From: Mansonella perstans
Taxonomy: Eukaryota > Nematoda > Chromadorea > Rhabditida > Onchocercidae
Length of the DNA stretch: 64,000 nt
NCBI GenBank assembly: GCA_037074765.1
Contig: JBAMDO010000075.1
Location: 171,738-235,737, forward strand
Direction: 5' to 3'
Shown: positions 18,599-33,122 of the stretch, one piece after another
How the letters are laid out: every line of letters starts with the position of its first letter
Numbering within the stretch: position 1 is the stretch's first letter
Position numbers and translations under genes: made by a program
Notes under the pieces: model-generated
Seen by the model: only the letters and a program-made list of their open reading frames with translations
Told to the model about the DNA's origin: nothing
Databases searched by the model: none

Positions 18599-19543
18599 AT
18601 GCGGAAGAATAATGGAGAAAGAGTGCGAGATGCTGAGGGATTTCGTTTACGAGCTGCTGGTATATGCACACGAGGTGAAGGTAGCAGTCGGGAAATTTTA
18701 TTAATTACGGGTGGCAAAGATGATGGTCGTTGGATTATTCCGGGTGGCGGTATTGAGAAGGATGAAAATGAATCAGATGCTGCATTACGTGAAGTTTTTG
18801 AAGAAGCTGGAGTTAAAGCAGAAATCTTGGCTCGTGTGGGGGAGTTTAGGGTTAGTGTCATTTTATTCTTCTTTCTGCTTACTGCTTAAAGTTTTTTGTG
18901 AATCGAAATTTTGAAGTTTACGAAATAATTTATATCTCTTTAAAATTTGAATTTTTGTTAAACGAAATGGAGAAGCAGTGACCATATACATGCGGTAGCA
19001 GAATGATTAAAATAGATGGATAAGGGTGAGATAAGTTCTGTTTCCTACATTACGCTCATCTTGAGATCAGGCCTTCATACGATATAGCCGGTAGCTCTAT
19101 CGTCGAATTAGACTTATAGTCTTGCACACTTCTTTCTCTGTAAGATGCTGCAGCATCTTTCCATTCTTGAATCAGTCACGTTTATCATTTTATGGTTATC
19201 CAAATTAAGCATTAGAATATAAAAGGGAGTTAATGAAATTGAGGCAGTAATGGAACCCATTTTCTGTTTTAATTCGTTTATAATGCATTTAAACTGCAAA
19301 AAAACTAACAATCCATTGAACTTCATTTAGTATTTGTAATTTGGTATGAGTTTTCATCTTCAAGTTTAGGATGAAGAAAGACGGCATCGGACAGTGGTAT
19401 TCTTGTTGACGGTTAAGGAAGAATTAAAGGAATGGGAAGATAGTTGTTTTGGTCGACAGCGGGAATGGGTAAGCCTAGAGGAAGCATTGCGACGGGTGAA
19501 ACATTCACAAACATGTATTATTGAACATATTTGTAGGATGTAG
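18599..19543 (+). CDS. Diphosphoinositol polyphosphate phosphohydrolase, Nudix family (NUDT3/DIPP type)
   Basis: Two exons, 18599-18850 and 19370-19543, give 141 residues. The Nudix box G-x5-E-x7-REU-x-EE-x-GU is complete: Gly50, Glu56, Arg64-Glu65, Glu68-Glu69, Gly71, with the core REVFEEAGV. Flanking blocks are typical of DIPP: GFRLRAAGIC, DGRWIIPGGG, RRHRTVVFLLTV, EWEDS and REWVSLEEA. These enzymes remove the beta-phosphate from PP-InsP5 and (PP)2-InsP4, and also act on diadenosine polyphosphates. Family members are about 140-180 residues, so the protein is full length. The start is the first in-frame ATG after the TTTTTAG acceptor at 18548; an upstream in-frame ATG at 18536 would add 21 residues but lies before that acceptor. 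A four-codon upstream ORF starts at 18561. An AATAAA at 19836 is a candidate poly(A) signal. Confidence 0.93.
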
Positions 19544-19848
19544 CTTAAATTGGCTTTTACTGTGTTCATCCGTTCTCATTTTTTGTTTTGTTGTGGGAAG
19601 ATATTGGAAACGACATTTTAAAGAAGCATTGACTTTGACGCCTTTTTAAATTTAAATTCTGTATTGAAACTGAATTCTAAGTTATTGTAATGTATCATGT
19701 TCTGAGTGTTCTTTTTCTTTTATTATTTGTTAGTACTTATGATTTTGTCATGCTTTTGACTTATTGTTACATTCGATCTGAAGCGTAATTCGCTAGGTCA
19801 CATTCTCCGCGCTCGAATCTCCTACATGCGATTTGAATAAAGTGTAGG

Positions 19849-20355
19849 ATGAATCGGAAGGTTACACCATCTTCATTTACGTTTCATAGCAATGCTTTTA
19901 CTGAAAGTTTTACTGGAACTTCAACTGAAAGTTTCAGCAATCAAGGATATGTAGTCTCATGCTTATTCATTTTATTTGATTCTTCTTTTTTACTGTGTGT
20001 TGTATCGATAAATTCATTTCCATTTATGCAGTTATTTTTTGACCAATCGGCACCCACGCAATGCATTTCATTATTTTCATTGATTTTAATTAGATCAGAA
20101 TTTTGCCCAAAATATAAGTGTTTTGTGATAGAATCATTTCTTTTTCTTTCACTCGCAACAATGACAAAGGAACTATCATTTCCTCACTGTAATACAAACC
20201 ATTGTTATTTAGAAAATAAAGTTGGGCAGGGTTATTTAACCGCGGAGATTTTTTGGACACTAAATGTTACATCTTTGCGGGGACCGTTCAGAATTTGGAG
20301 TATTTGGGTTACTTTTTGTACGCCAAGCATTTTATTCACATTTTTGCATCAGTAA
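19849..20355 (+). other. Unassigned 168-codon open frame
   Basis: A single uninterrupted frame begins 8 bases after an AATAAA sequence in the 3' flank of the DIPP gene and ends 200 bases before the converging ARFRP1 stop. The product would be Ser/Thr/Phe-rich at the start, with two hydrophobic stretches at about residues 34-65 and 75-85. I recognise no family. Its length is unusual for a random frame in such AT-rich DNA, but no splice sites, conserved motif or clear promoter support it. It may be DIPP 3' UTR or a lineage-specific gene. Confidence 0.25.
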
Positions 20356-20555
20356 AATAGGTTATGAACAGGAGCAAAAAAGGAATTACAACAAAAAAAT
20401 AAACAGGAATTCAAACTTGGTTGCGATATCCTAAATTCCATAGTAGACTACAATAGAAAACAAGCTCTTCTCGAACATGTCGGGATTTGTAAAGCAATAA
20501 ATTTAAAAATACAACAGATTGAAAAGACAACTAAAATGCAAAAATGATGATTCCG

Positions 20556-21680
20556 TTAAGTGGGATCATTCGAAGAGTGATTACGTACTAGCACTGTACA
20601 AAGCCATCGCATACAACGATCAATATTGAGACCCTGTAATGCGGATATTGGGATAAGAGCCAGGTCACCTATATGCCTGTCATCAGCCGTTAAAACTTTG
20701 ATTATCTCAGTTCCAATACATTCTTCAATATCATTTTTGTTGCAAACCACTAAAATTGGCATTCTCTGTACTGCTTCGTTGTTCATTACTAGTTCTGAAA
20801 TTAGGAGAATTTTTGAGAAAAATTTGCATAAATTTAAAAAGTAATTTTTAATTTCATTCTCTATGTGATTTCCCCACTTAAAAGATTATTTTAATGCTTG
20901 AAAAAAAAAAGGAAAAATGATGCCTTCCAAATGTAAGGATGTTATTTATAAGCTTACTGAAAGCTTCAACAACTTCCGGAAATCGATCTGGATCACAGGA
21001 ATCAACTACAAATATAAGCGCATGTGAACTGTCGAAATATTTATGCCACAGTGATTGCAATTCTTCCTGTCCTCCAAGATCCCAAAAAGTAAGATGAATG
21101 GAATCCAGTACAATTGTTCCAACTGCAATAATTATTTTATAAGTTAGATTGAAACATTTTATTCGAAAAAAAAAAGAGAAACAGTAAAATGTATTTTAGC
21201 TTACCATTTAAACCAACAGTGCTTACAATCTTCAATGGATTTAACATTTGATAATTCTTGATAAATCTCGCTTTGATTTGTTCCAAAAAGGTCTGCAAAC
21301 AGTTTTCGTCCATCGCAAAATTACACATAAAATATTTATCGAAACTTCCCAACATTTACCATTATTCGTTGAGAAGGACATAATTTTTACAGAAACTAAA
21401 AATGGTTTTATCTGGTCCTAGCAATTTTAAGGTTTGAAAGAGTCCTTAAAAAAGCAAAAATTTATACGTGCCTAAAGAAAAAATGAAAGTTAGACTATTT
21501 CATTGGTAGAATTTTGTAAATTTTGAAATATCCCAAAAACTAACAAAAATTCTCCACATCAATTAAAAGGATTTCAAAAGTACTTGCCGTTTTTCCAGCA
21601 TTATCCAATCCAACGATGACAATAGAATAATTGCTCTTTTGCCTTAAACGTTGCCATATACCAATTCCAAGCGTATACAT
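20556..21680 (-). CDS. ARFRP1: ADP-ribosylation factor-related protein 1 (ARFRP1), Arf-like GTPase
   Basis: Four exons close in frame to 194 residues (human 201): 21680-21588, 21292-21205, 21122-20958 and 20794-20556. The P-loop GLDNAGKT is residues 24-31, the switch II motif WDLGGQEEL about 74-82, and the guanine-specificity motif CNKND lies in exon 4. The N-terminus is Met-Tyr-Thr-Leu with no glycine at position 2. This matches ARFRP1/Arl3p, which is targeted to the trans-Golgi through N-terminal acetylation rather than myristoylation. In known systems it recruits Arl1 and golgins. LWHKYFDSSHALIFVVDS matches ARFRP1 better than other Arls. Intron 1 begins with GC (ACG|GCAAGT), the only solution that keeps GKT-TFLEQ in frame. 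The gene is head-to-head with GOLPH3. Confidence 0.93.
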
Positions 21681-22900
21681 ATTTCCGTTTGTTACGTACG
21701 CTTCACTTTTTTTACCTGTCGAACATATCGAAAAAAAATACAATCCTGAAAAAATCCAACAAATTAAAATTTGTTTATGCAAAAATAAGAAAAATAATTT
21801 ATAATCAAATCAACACATCATTCATTCATTATATTCAGTACAATTTTCAATCATTTTAACTCCAACAAATCTCAAATTATTTTCTTCCAATTCTGAATTA
21901 TTTTATATTTAACATTGTAAGCATTTTAGTTGAAATTTTTACCTCTAATTGCAATTCATTTGACATTGAAAACACACCGACATTGTTCGTATTCAAAAAT
22001 TCTGCAACATTTCTGATTGACTTGTTGACCCGACAACATTCATTTTGTCGTATGTATGATGCCATAGTTGTAAGCTAATTAAGTTCTCTTACAACGAAAC
22101 TTTTGACCTTGTTTAAAAAAAAAAGATGGGCATGGAGAAATATGGAGTAAAGGGTGAATGGGAGTGAGAAAGAGCGAATCACATGGTATACCGCGGGAAG
22201 CGGATTTGTCGCGGGGAGATGGGCAAGGAAGATATTTGGGAAGGATGTATGATGTATGAAATTAGGTTGAATAACAAGTTTTATTAAAATTTACATATAA
22301 CAAGGAATTATTTTTGAAAATCAATCATAGAATATTCCTTTCCGTTCGATTTTCCTTTTTGTTCAAATAAATTATTGTAAAGTATAGCAATATAATTAAC
22401 ATGTGAAATTATAGCATTTAAGAAATAATTGAATAATTTCTCCTCTCTCTCTCTCTCTCTGCTTCTCTGTCTCTCTCCCTCTCTTTCTCTCTCTTTATTA
22501 ATATATAGTTTGATTTGTTTATTTCATTTAATAATATTATGTATAGTATGGGAAATTTAATTTATCCATAAACAACAATATTTTATTGTTTATTGATAGA
22601 AAAAGAAAGGAACGAAGAGAAGAAGAGATAAAAAGAAAAGAGGAGTGATTGATTATTTGTTTGATCAGATCACTCATTTCTTCCTCTTTTTTTCCCCTTT
22701 TTTCTATTAATTAATTAAAATTGATAAAATATTTAGTAAAAATGTAATTACATTTCTAGTAAAAACTGATATTCTCATATTGTACTCCGATAAAAGCGAG
22801 AAAGCTTTGTTTAAAATGCAATTTTAATTTTTTTCTTGTTTTTCATCTTTTTCTTTTCGGGTTTTAGATTTGAATCAAAAAATTTAACCGAAACTATAAG
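21681..22900. promoter_or_regulatory. Shared divergent upstream region of ARFRP1 and GOLPH3
   Basis: About 1.2 kb between two start codons pointing away from each other. It contains a CT-rich microsatellite (22440-22497) and an imperfect inverted repeat at about 22632-22690, where purine-rich GAGGAGTGAT faces ATCACTCATTTCTTCCTC. No core promoter element can be named. Confidence 0.5.
22440..22497. repeat. (CT)n microsatellite
   Basis: CT dinucleotides with CTG and CCC interruptions, upstream of GOLPH3. Confidence 0.9.
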
Positions 22901-25700
<2,800 letters not shown>

Positions 25701-27672
25701 TTCTGCATTGGTGGTACTCGAGAACTTTAATTTATTATTTAAAAATTAAATGAAATGGTCACGTTTATAGTGGATTCCATTTTGGGAATTGTTACAGAAT
25801 TCTTATATTTTTGTTCATGATGACATTCTGAGAAGCTATTCCAAGTGATTAACTTTTTTCATTTATTCGCCGAACTTTCTTCATTAATTCGCTTATTTTT
25901 TTTTTTTTTTTATTAATTTCCAGTGCTGTACTTTGTTCCAGAACACTGTATCCGGCAATTAAGGCGCTGTAAAGTAGGAAACAAATTACAATTGCTCAGC
26001 ATGGCAATCTCGATGATCATTTGCCTTATTTGCTGAATAAACATATTATCATTGTCTGTAGTATATTTCGATGGCAAACTTTCATTATTTAAGAAATTGG
26101 GTCTTTATTTCTTTTCTTTATTCAAAAAAAATTTGAAATGAACCCATTGAAGTTTACCCCTGCAATCGAATGTATTCAACAAAACTATTGTAGTAATAAT
26201 AAGGGCTATTAAAATTCATATATGTTTTTATGTATGTGTGTGTGTGCATGCTTGAAAATATCATCAATATGAAATTTGAACCCATTTATAGTGCCTTTAT
26301 TGCCTTTTTTTTTTTTTCTAGAATTGATTTATACTTCTTTCATATATTTCTATGATCAAATTGACATTGGTCTTAGCCAATGAATTATTGGTTATTGCTG
26401 TCAGACCAGTTTAATGGTTATTGATATTGTGAGCTGTTTGTAATGGCATTGATATGTACAGATTTAATTTTCCAGTGCAGTTACATCACTGATAATACAG
26501 TATGCACAGGCTTATTGTAAAATAATTTTTAAAAATGAGAGATCCATAGAAAGTAATAGGTTAAATTTGATAGTTTCATATTACAGTATGTAATTCCATT
26601 ATTTTTGTTATCATTTTTATTGTTCATATTTTTTTATTCCTTGTGGTGCTGTATATATTGATATGCATACACTTATGAATATAGAATGTTTAGACAATGG
26701 GATGTTTAAGTCTCTTCTTTTTCTTTTTTCTTTTTTATGTTTTTCAATTTTAATTTCGATGGAATATTTTCCTCAAACTTTATTCACTGCAATACTCTTG
26801 TATACCTTCCATCAAGTCAATAAAATCATACGTTTTCGTTGGTTTTTTTTCATTCCCATTTTACTTCTTCCATTAGTTGTTTTTATTACCTATGGTAGCA
26901 AACGTATAACTCAGATTCAGGTTACCAGTTCATGTGAATCACGTGAGATTTACTAGCTTACGTGAACCACATGGGACCAACCTCATACGTTTAGATTTGC
27001 TCTGGGTAAGTAATAGTACTTGCAAAGCTACGGACTTGGACGGGTTGTTTCATTGTGCGACCGGCCGCGTTAAAAGAAGTCGTAGGACTGAAATGAGTTT
27101 TCTGGGATCTTGGCTTGTCTTTTTTGACACGCTTGCTGTGGGAAGTTTCTAGGCCTGAAATTTATATGTGTTGGTATGGTAGGGACAGTATGTTAGACAA
27201 ACCAAGAAAAGATGTTAGGTATATTAGGGCAATTTTTGGCTTTGCTCTAATTTGTGGATAATTTTTCCTGACTTTCATAGGCACTTTGATTTTTTGTAGT
27301 TCTTTTTATAGGGGTAATGGAGAACTTATGTGTAGTGAAATAATAGATTGTTGAGGCAATCCGATCCTAACCAATGATAGTCTAAAGAGTGAGTATAAAA
27401 TAGAAAAGAAGTTGGTGCCAGTTGTTTCGTCCACTCGAATTATTTGCATTCAACATTTAGCTCTGTATCACTGCGAGACTGTAAATAGATGATATACTGA
27501 ACTGGCAGTTAATGCAATTTTGCGTGCAGAATAATTATTTATTTTGCTTATATGTCCTTTAATCGAAGATTAAATAAGTGTTATTCCCATATAATGTCAT
27601 ACATTTTCATCATTATTAAATCAGGAGTGTATTGTTGTGGCAGTAGGTGAAATTTTTGGAAAATAAACAAAA
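25701..27672. other. Intergenic between GOLPH3 and RPS10
   Basis: No exon recognised. There is a short TG run at 26237-26248. A block with higher GC at about 26920-27140 and an LTR-like stretch with a TATAAAA box at about 27396 could be mobile-element debris. A 97-codon hydrophobic frame at 26663-26956 looks random. Confidence 0.5.
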
Positions 27673-28523
27673 ATGTTGATGCCAACGAAGAATCGGAAAG
27701 CAATTTATGAATATTTATTCAAAGAAGGCGTATGTGTAGCGAAGAAGGATTACAATTTGAAGACACATCCAAACATAGCAAATGTAACCAATTTGGAAGT
27801 GATCAAAGCTTGCAAGGCAAGCAATTTTTTTAATTTAACTTTTCTTTCTTCTGTCCGTCTAATTGAGATATATTAAATTACCATTGTATTCTACACGTAA
27901 TTACTTTTTTTTTCGCTTTATGTTTTATAATTTGTCATATACAATGCCTAAAAAGATGTTTATGTTATAACTGTGAATATATAATTCTTGAATGGTAGAA
28001 AAATTATGGATTTGGTTTATTTCTTAGCAGAAAGTTATTTTAATCGAATTTTTGAATTGCAGAGTCTTGCGTCGCGGGAATACGTCAAGGAACAGTTTGC
28101 TTGGCGCCATCATTATTGGTATTTAACAAATGAGGGTATTGATTATTTGCGAGAATATCTTCATTTACCAGCTGAAATTGTTCCATCTACTGTCAAGGCT
28201 AAACAGCGCGAGCCAAGGCCTGGATTCGAGCGTATGACACGAGGTAATTTTGCTTGAGCCTTTAAATTTGATAACTTCTAAGATATGCAGTTAGAGCGCG
28301 GGAGAGGAAGATGATAACAACTTGGGCGTAATTGTTTATTGCTTGCTTAAATGCTTACTAAATTTTGTCTTTTTGAGGAGTAAATTTATTTTCAGGACCT
28401 AAAGTAGAAAGTGATAGAGATGCATACCGAACAGCTGAGAAGGTAACTGAAGCAGGTCCAGGTGCAGCACCAGTATCAGGTTACCGGGGTGGATATGGTC
28501 GAGGTGCAGGAACCGTACAGTAA
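27673..28523 (+). CDS. RPS10: 40S ribosomal protein eS10 (RPS10)
   Basis: Three exons, 27673-27816, 28063-28243 and 28396-28523, give 150 residues (human 165). The start [20 protein letters not shown] and the block [20 protein letters not shown] are hallmarks of eS10. [13 protein letters not shown] follows, and the Gly/Arg-rich tail ends [12 protein letters not shown]. The protein sits on the head of the 40S subunit near the mRNA entry. Intron 1 begins with GC (TGCAAG|GCAAGC) and the join CK-SLASRE aligns without gaps to other RPS10 proteins. No GT donor nearby keeps that alignment. Candidate poly(A) signals AATAAA lie at 28581 and 28673. It is the first gene of a six-gene same-strand run. 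Confidence 0.96.
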
Positions 28524-28925
28524 GACTGTGTGCAAAAGATGATAGTGATTGGAAATGTTGTTTCTTGATTGTTACTAATGAATAAATAACTCGAACTAAT
28601 GTAATTTTGTAATGCATCAGCATAAGCATAAACCGTATTGCTACGTCATTATTTTAGATATAGCTTTTAAGTAATAAAGTTATAATTGACAATGAATAAT
28701 CAGTTATATTTCGAGCAATGAATTATGTGAAATATGTTAAAATTCAAATTTAAGTTTCGATTGTTTGTTGTCAGTGCGATTATGTTTGAATCAGTAATAC
28801 CAACAGAGAATCGCGAGTGGACTGCAAAAAATGCTTATTGGGGCAAGAGAAGGGAATGTGAAGGCGACATTTGATCTTTTTGTGTTTAGTTAGAGAGTCA
28901 GAAGGGAATTGCATTTTACGCAATA
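28524..28925 (+). other. Short intergenic gap RPS10-CCDC174
   Basis: 402 bases between stop and next start, with two AATAAA signals for RPS10 and a GTGTTTAG acceptor at about 28882-28889 that could be a trans-splice site for CCDC174. The shortness fits an operon-like arrangement. Confidence 0.55.
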
Positions 28926-31093
28926 ATGGATGTTCCCGGTCCATCATCTTCGGGCCGTGAGAAGCATCACCTGGAAACGTCAGATGCATCGTCGCTTTTT
29001 CTGCTCAAAGGAGAGCTATATCGGAAAATCGGCGAGCAGCGCCAAAAAGCTACTGCTGCTACTGTGAAACCTCCCGGAAAGAAGGTATACAATGTTTTCG
29101 TGTAGCTGTTACCCGAGGTTCATGTTTGAATCATTTCAACTTATTAAAGTCGTTAGCAGAAGGGTAGACATTAGAATCACTCTTTATCTAAATTTTCTTT
29201 TTGATTTTTGTAGAATGATGCAATCGCATAAATAAAATCATTAATATAGCTTTATAATAGGTATAGTGCATTTGGATTTGAAAGCATTTTGGCGGAGATT
29301 TGAAAGATTGTCACATCTTCAAATGGTTTTATGAAAGTACAAACATAGTACATTGAATCTTCCCATAGAGTGTTCTACGAATCAGCAAAGAAGAAGAAAA
29401 GAAGTTTGCGGAAGAGAAGCGTCAACGGGAAGCACGCATCCGTGAACTAGAGAAGTCTATAGCACAGGATGAAGAGCAGAGAAAGCGAGTGCAAAGGATA
29501 CTGGAAGAGAAAAGTGAAGTTTATGATCGTTTGAGTCGAGGCGAAGCAGTTTTAAATGGTTCGTTCGGTTTCTTTTTTAGAGCAGCAATTTTTTTTAGGA
29601 AATACTGAAGATATAAAGTAATAAGTAGTAAAACAATTCTATAAAGTGTGTTGGGGTAAGTAATTAAGTGTTGTTTAGTAAATTACGACAACAAATAATT
29701 TGCGAGGAACTGAGTATGTAGAAGTCAAAAAATATAGTCTTTTTATTTGCATAACCGATTTTCATTTTGAATAAACTTTGAGCAGTGCAATGGAATGAAC
29801 TGTAGTGAGAGAATTTGATAGATAAATAATATGTTAGCATTACATATCAATTATATTGAGCGAAAGTCATTTTTCCTAATTGACAAGTAGTTGCTTGATG
29901 GAAGAATATTAACTAAAAATCGGATAAATCAAGTCTGCTTTGTAGTTCAGGTGATAATGAACCAGTCGACTTCTTGGTGGATTTTAATGCAAAGAAGCGT
30001 GAGCAGGAGGAACAACGTTTGGCAGATGCTGAAAAAGCAAAAAATGAAGAAACCGAAGCGGTACACTTTAATCCAAATGAAGGTATGCATGTGTTATAAT
30101 TGGGCGAAGTTATTTCATTTTAATGTTTCTAGCTATTAAAAATAATCGATTCGAATTTTAATGGTTGTTAATCAATTTAATTTTTGCCGTGTGATTATTA
30201 CACTATTCATCATTTTTGATTTATGCTTACGGACTGCAGTATTTCTGAGCAGTTTTTCTTACTTTGCGACTATTTTTTTTTCAAATAGCTGTTTATTAGT
30301 TTAAAAAATAAATTTAGAACAACGTGTTTACGGTGTATCTCATGTTCCGCTCCCGATCAGCGAAACAAAAAGGCAAGAACAAATACAGGAATTATTGGAA
30401 CTGAGTAAGGTGAGAGTATTTTAACTAAAGAATTTCTTTCAGGATTTTCTTCACTGGAGTTTTCCCACCTCTTTTTTCAGTAGACATTTTTCTTTTTTAG
30501 AAAACTGAAATTAATCGAGCAAAAAGGAAATATTTACTTGACGAACGAGAGAAGAAGAAATGGGAACAGTTGAATAGAATTCGGAAACGGAAAGGTCTGG
30601 AAGAATTACCATGGAAATCTGAAGGTAAGCAATATTTGGGTGATTCAAATTGCATTATTTTACTGTGTAATAGAAAATATATTGTATTAACGGAAAAGGA
30701 CATGTTCATTTTATTACATGGTAAATATTTCACAGAAATTTCAACCGTATTTGTTTTTATCCCATTTATTTTCTCTTGTTTCTCTATTGCAGAAGATAAT
30801 GAAACGAAGTTTCTTGACATTCCCCTTCCTGATCAACCGCCAAAAGATACTCTGGTAGAGAAACCAGAGCCGAAAAAATTCACTCCTGTGCGCGAATGGG
30901 ATCGTGGGAAAGGTATATTTTTTAGGATGTATAATATCTTTGCGTTTGCCTATTCGTTTTGATGTTAATTAGAAAAGGTTTTTATCGAATTTGTACAAAA
31001 TTTCTTATTTCAGTGCTTTATGATAAATGGATCACAAAGCAGCGTAATGAACGTGATGATGAATTTGCACCGCCTTCAAGCTACTTTAGATAA
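28926..31093 (+). CDS. CCDC174: CCDC174-like coiled-coil nuclear protein
   Basis: Seven exons close in frame to 298 residues: 28926-29084, 29369-29558, 29951-30082, 30318-30409, 30501-30624, 30793-30912 and 31014-31093. The N-terminus has the family block ASSLFLLKGELYRK. The middle is highly charged and predicted coiled coil (RISKEEEKKFAEEKRQRE and onward), followed by EPVDFLVDF. The C-terminus has the strongest signature: VREWDRGK, then KWITKQRNERDDEFAPPSSYF, in two adjoining exons. Human CCDC174 is longer (467 residues); the nematode protein lacks part of the middle. The human protein is nuclear, binds eIF4A3 and is linked to the exon junction complex. An AATAAA at 31155 lies about 60 bases after the stop. 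Confidence 0.9.
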
Positions 31094-31706
31094 TTGATAA
31101 TTAAGCGGGCCACGTCTTTCTTGGGCATTTAAAAATATTTTGATTTTATGCAGAAATAAAGACATTGGATAAAACCGTTTGATATTTTGCAGATGTTATC
31201 TCATTCAGTATCAATATTTACTTATAAAGTCACCAATTTGTTAAATGTACAATACATAACTGCAATTTTATTGCAGAAAGATGGGCTGCTTAAGATGATT
31301 GATGAAGATTCATTGTTTTGTATTCTTAATCATTAAATTTTAAATGAAATATATGAATCAGGAAGTTATCCTGTAATGGGGAAACAAGTTCTGCTTTGTA
31401 ACCTATGATGAGGAAATTCTCGATGATGGATTAGATTGAAATAATATATTTCAAATACCTTGAAAGGCTGACAGGATTGTTTTAACATAAAGTGTTTTCT
31501 TACTGCTTTGAAATGTTTTGTTCATTCTACAGAAATATTAATTGAAGTTTCTTCAATTAAAATTTGTTCCTCTTAAAAAATGAGACATTATTGATGGATT
31601 CGACTAATATATTACTTAGCAGTAATGTTTTGCGGTGTTAAGTGATTCTTTTTTCAAGTTTTTTCATATAGCGGTTTTGTAGAGCTAAAATTTAAGATGT
31701 TTCAGG
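31094..31706 (+). other. Intergenic gap CCDC174-NTF2
   Basis: 613 bases, AT-rich, no exon. It includes the CCDC174 poly(A) signal at 31155-31160 and the NTF2 acceptor at its right end. Confidence 0.6.
31698..31705 (+). other. Likely spliced-leader trans-splice acceptor of NTF2
   Basis: TTTCAG ends one base before the NTF2 ATG at 31707. No upstream coding exon fits, so the acceptor is best explained by trans-splicing of a spliced leader. Inferred from position only. Confidence 0.6.
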
Positions 31707-33122
31707 ATGAATTTTAATCCAAATTTTGAAGAAATAGGGAATGCTTTCATCCAACATTATTACTCGAAATTTGATGTGCAGGATCCTACGGCACGAGGTT
31801 CGGGTCTAAGTGATCTTTATGATCCAATGAATTCTTATATGACCTTTGAGGGCGTACAAGTAAAAGGACGGGATGCTATTTTGCAGAAATTTGCTGTAAG
31901 TACTTTTTTTTTACCAGTGGAAAAGTCAGGGAGCATTATTAATTTATAAGAGCGCGGTATTGTCTAATTAAAAACTCAATGTTTATCTCCTAATCAGCTC
32001 ATTATCCACTGATTTCTAAACTGCTGAGAATGTTACCTCTTTGTAAAATATATAGGCTTATGTAACATTTCGCCGATAAACTGTAAAATTATGGGTTTCC
32101 TCGACAAACAGAAAGATAAAATCCAGTTTTATGGACAAAAATATATGCTTGATCAAGAACTGTACAAGAAGAATTAAATTTTCGTGAAGGAGGAAATTGT
32201 CAAAACATGCCCTGCTTTCCAAAAATATACTCTGTGGTTTTACCCATTTATTTGCAAAAACTTTAATTTGCAGTTTATCCATTTACATGCATACATATCC
32301 ATATATTTTGTAGCTATGCTGAAAACAAGAGTAGAAGCACCATTAAGCTCTTTATTATTAATATATTCTCTGTTATCTTCATTGTTTTTTTTTAGGCATT
32401 ACCGTTTAGGATGATACAACGAGCAATAACAAAAACAGATTGTCAACCATTGCCAGACGGGTCCATACTTGTTGCAGTTATTGGACAGCTTAAGGTTCTC
32501 TTACTCATTGTTTCGAACTGTAGAATTCAATCTTTAATTTAAAGGAATGACATTCGTAGAGAAGTTTAGAGAGAAGGATAGCATTTGGTATAATTAAATC
32601 GTATAAATAAAAAATACATTTGGTCTGATCATATATATATATCATTTAAATAATGCTAATATTTCTTTTTTTTCCGTAAACTTCCTAGATTTTGTCGTGT
32701 TAGACATTCCATAGTTTAAATCACTCGATTTAGAAGACACTTTGATGAAATTATAAATTGTTATTTGAAAAGAAATTTCCATCTGTCATTATTAGAGCGG
32801 ACAAGTGCCCAAAAATTCGTCTGTATTTTGATTAGATTTTTTGAGGCAAAAATATAGTTGTTTTTAACGGTTGATTAAGTTTTGTAAAATTAGTAGGTCA
32901 GAAATTTCTGTTATGTGCAATCCTAGTGCATTTCACTGTATGATAGCTTTTTTTGATGTTTTGTATCGAAAACAAAAAAAAAAAAGAATCACATCATTAA
33001 ATTTTTTTCAGACAGATGATGACCCAATCCAGTCGTTCAATCATTTTTTCGTACTGCGTCCTGCAACCGGTTCATATTTCATCTCAAACGAAATCTTCCG
33101 CTTGGTGTTACATGATCACTGA
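31707..33122 (+). CDS. NTF2: Nuclear transport factor 2 (NTF2)
   Basis: Three exons, 31707-31895, 32396-32494 and 33012-33122, all in phase 0, give 132 residues (usual length 125-135). Signatures: the opening NPNFEEIGNAFIQHYYSKFD, then LSDLYDPMNSYMTFEG, GRDAILQKF, LPDGSILVAVIGQLK, the Ran-binding stretch TDDDPIQSFNHFFVLRP and the end IFRLVLHDH. NTF2 is a homodimeric cone-shaped carrier that brings RanGDP into the nucleus through FG nucleoporins. It is intact with no odd residues. The compact first exon begins directly at a TTTCAG acceptor. Confidence 0.96.

Noticed and set aside
26663..26956. 97-codon hydrophobic frame
   Set aside because: Phe/Leu/Ile-rich translation typical of T-rich non-coding DNA; no splice context or motif.
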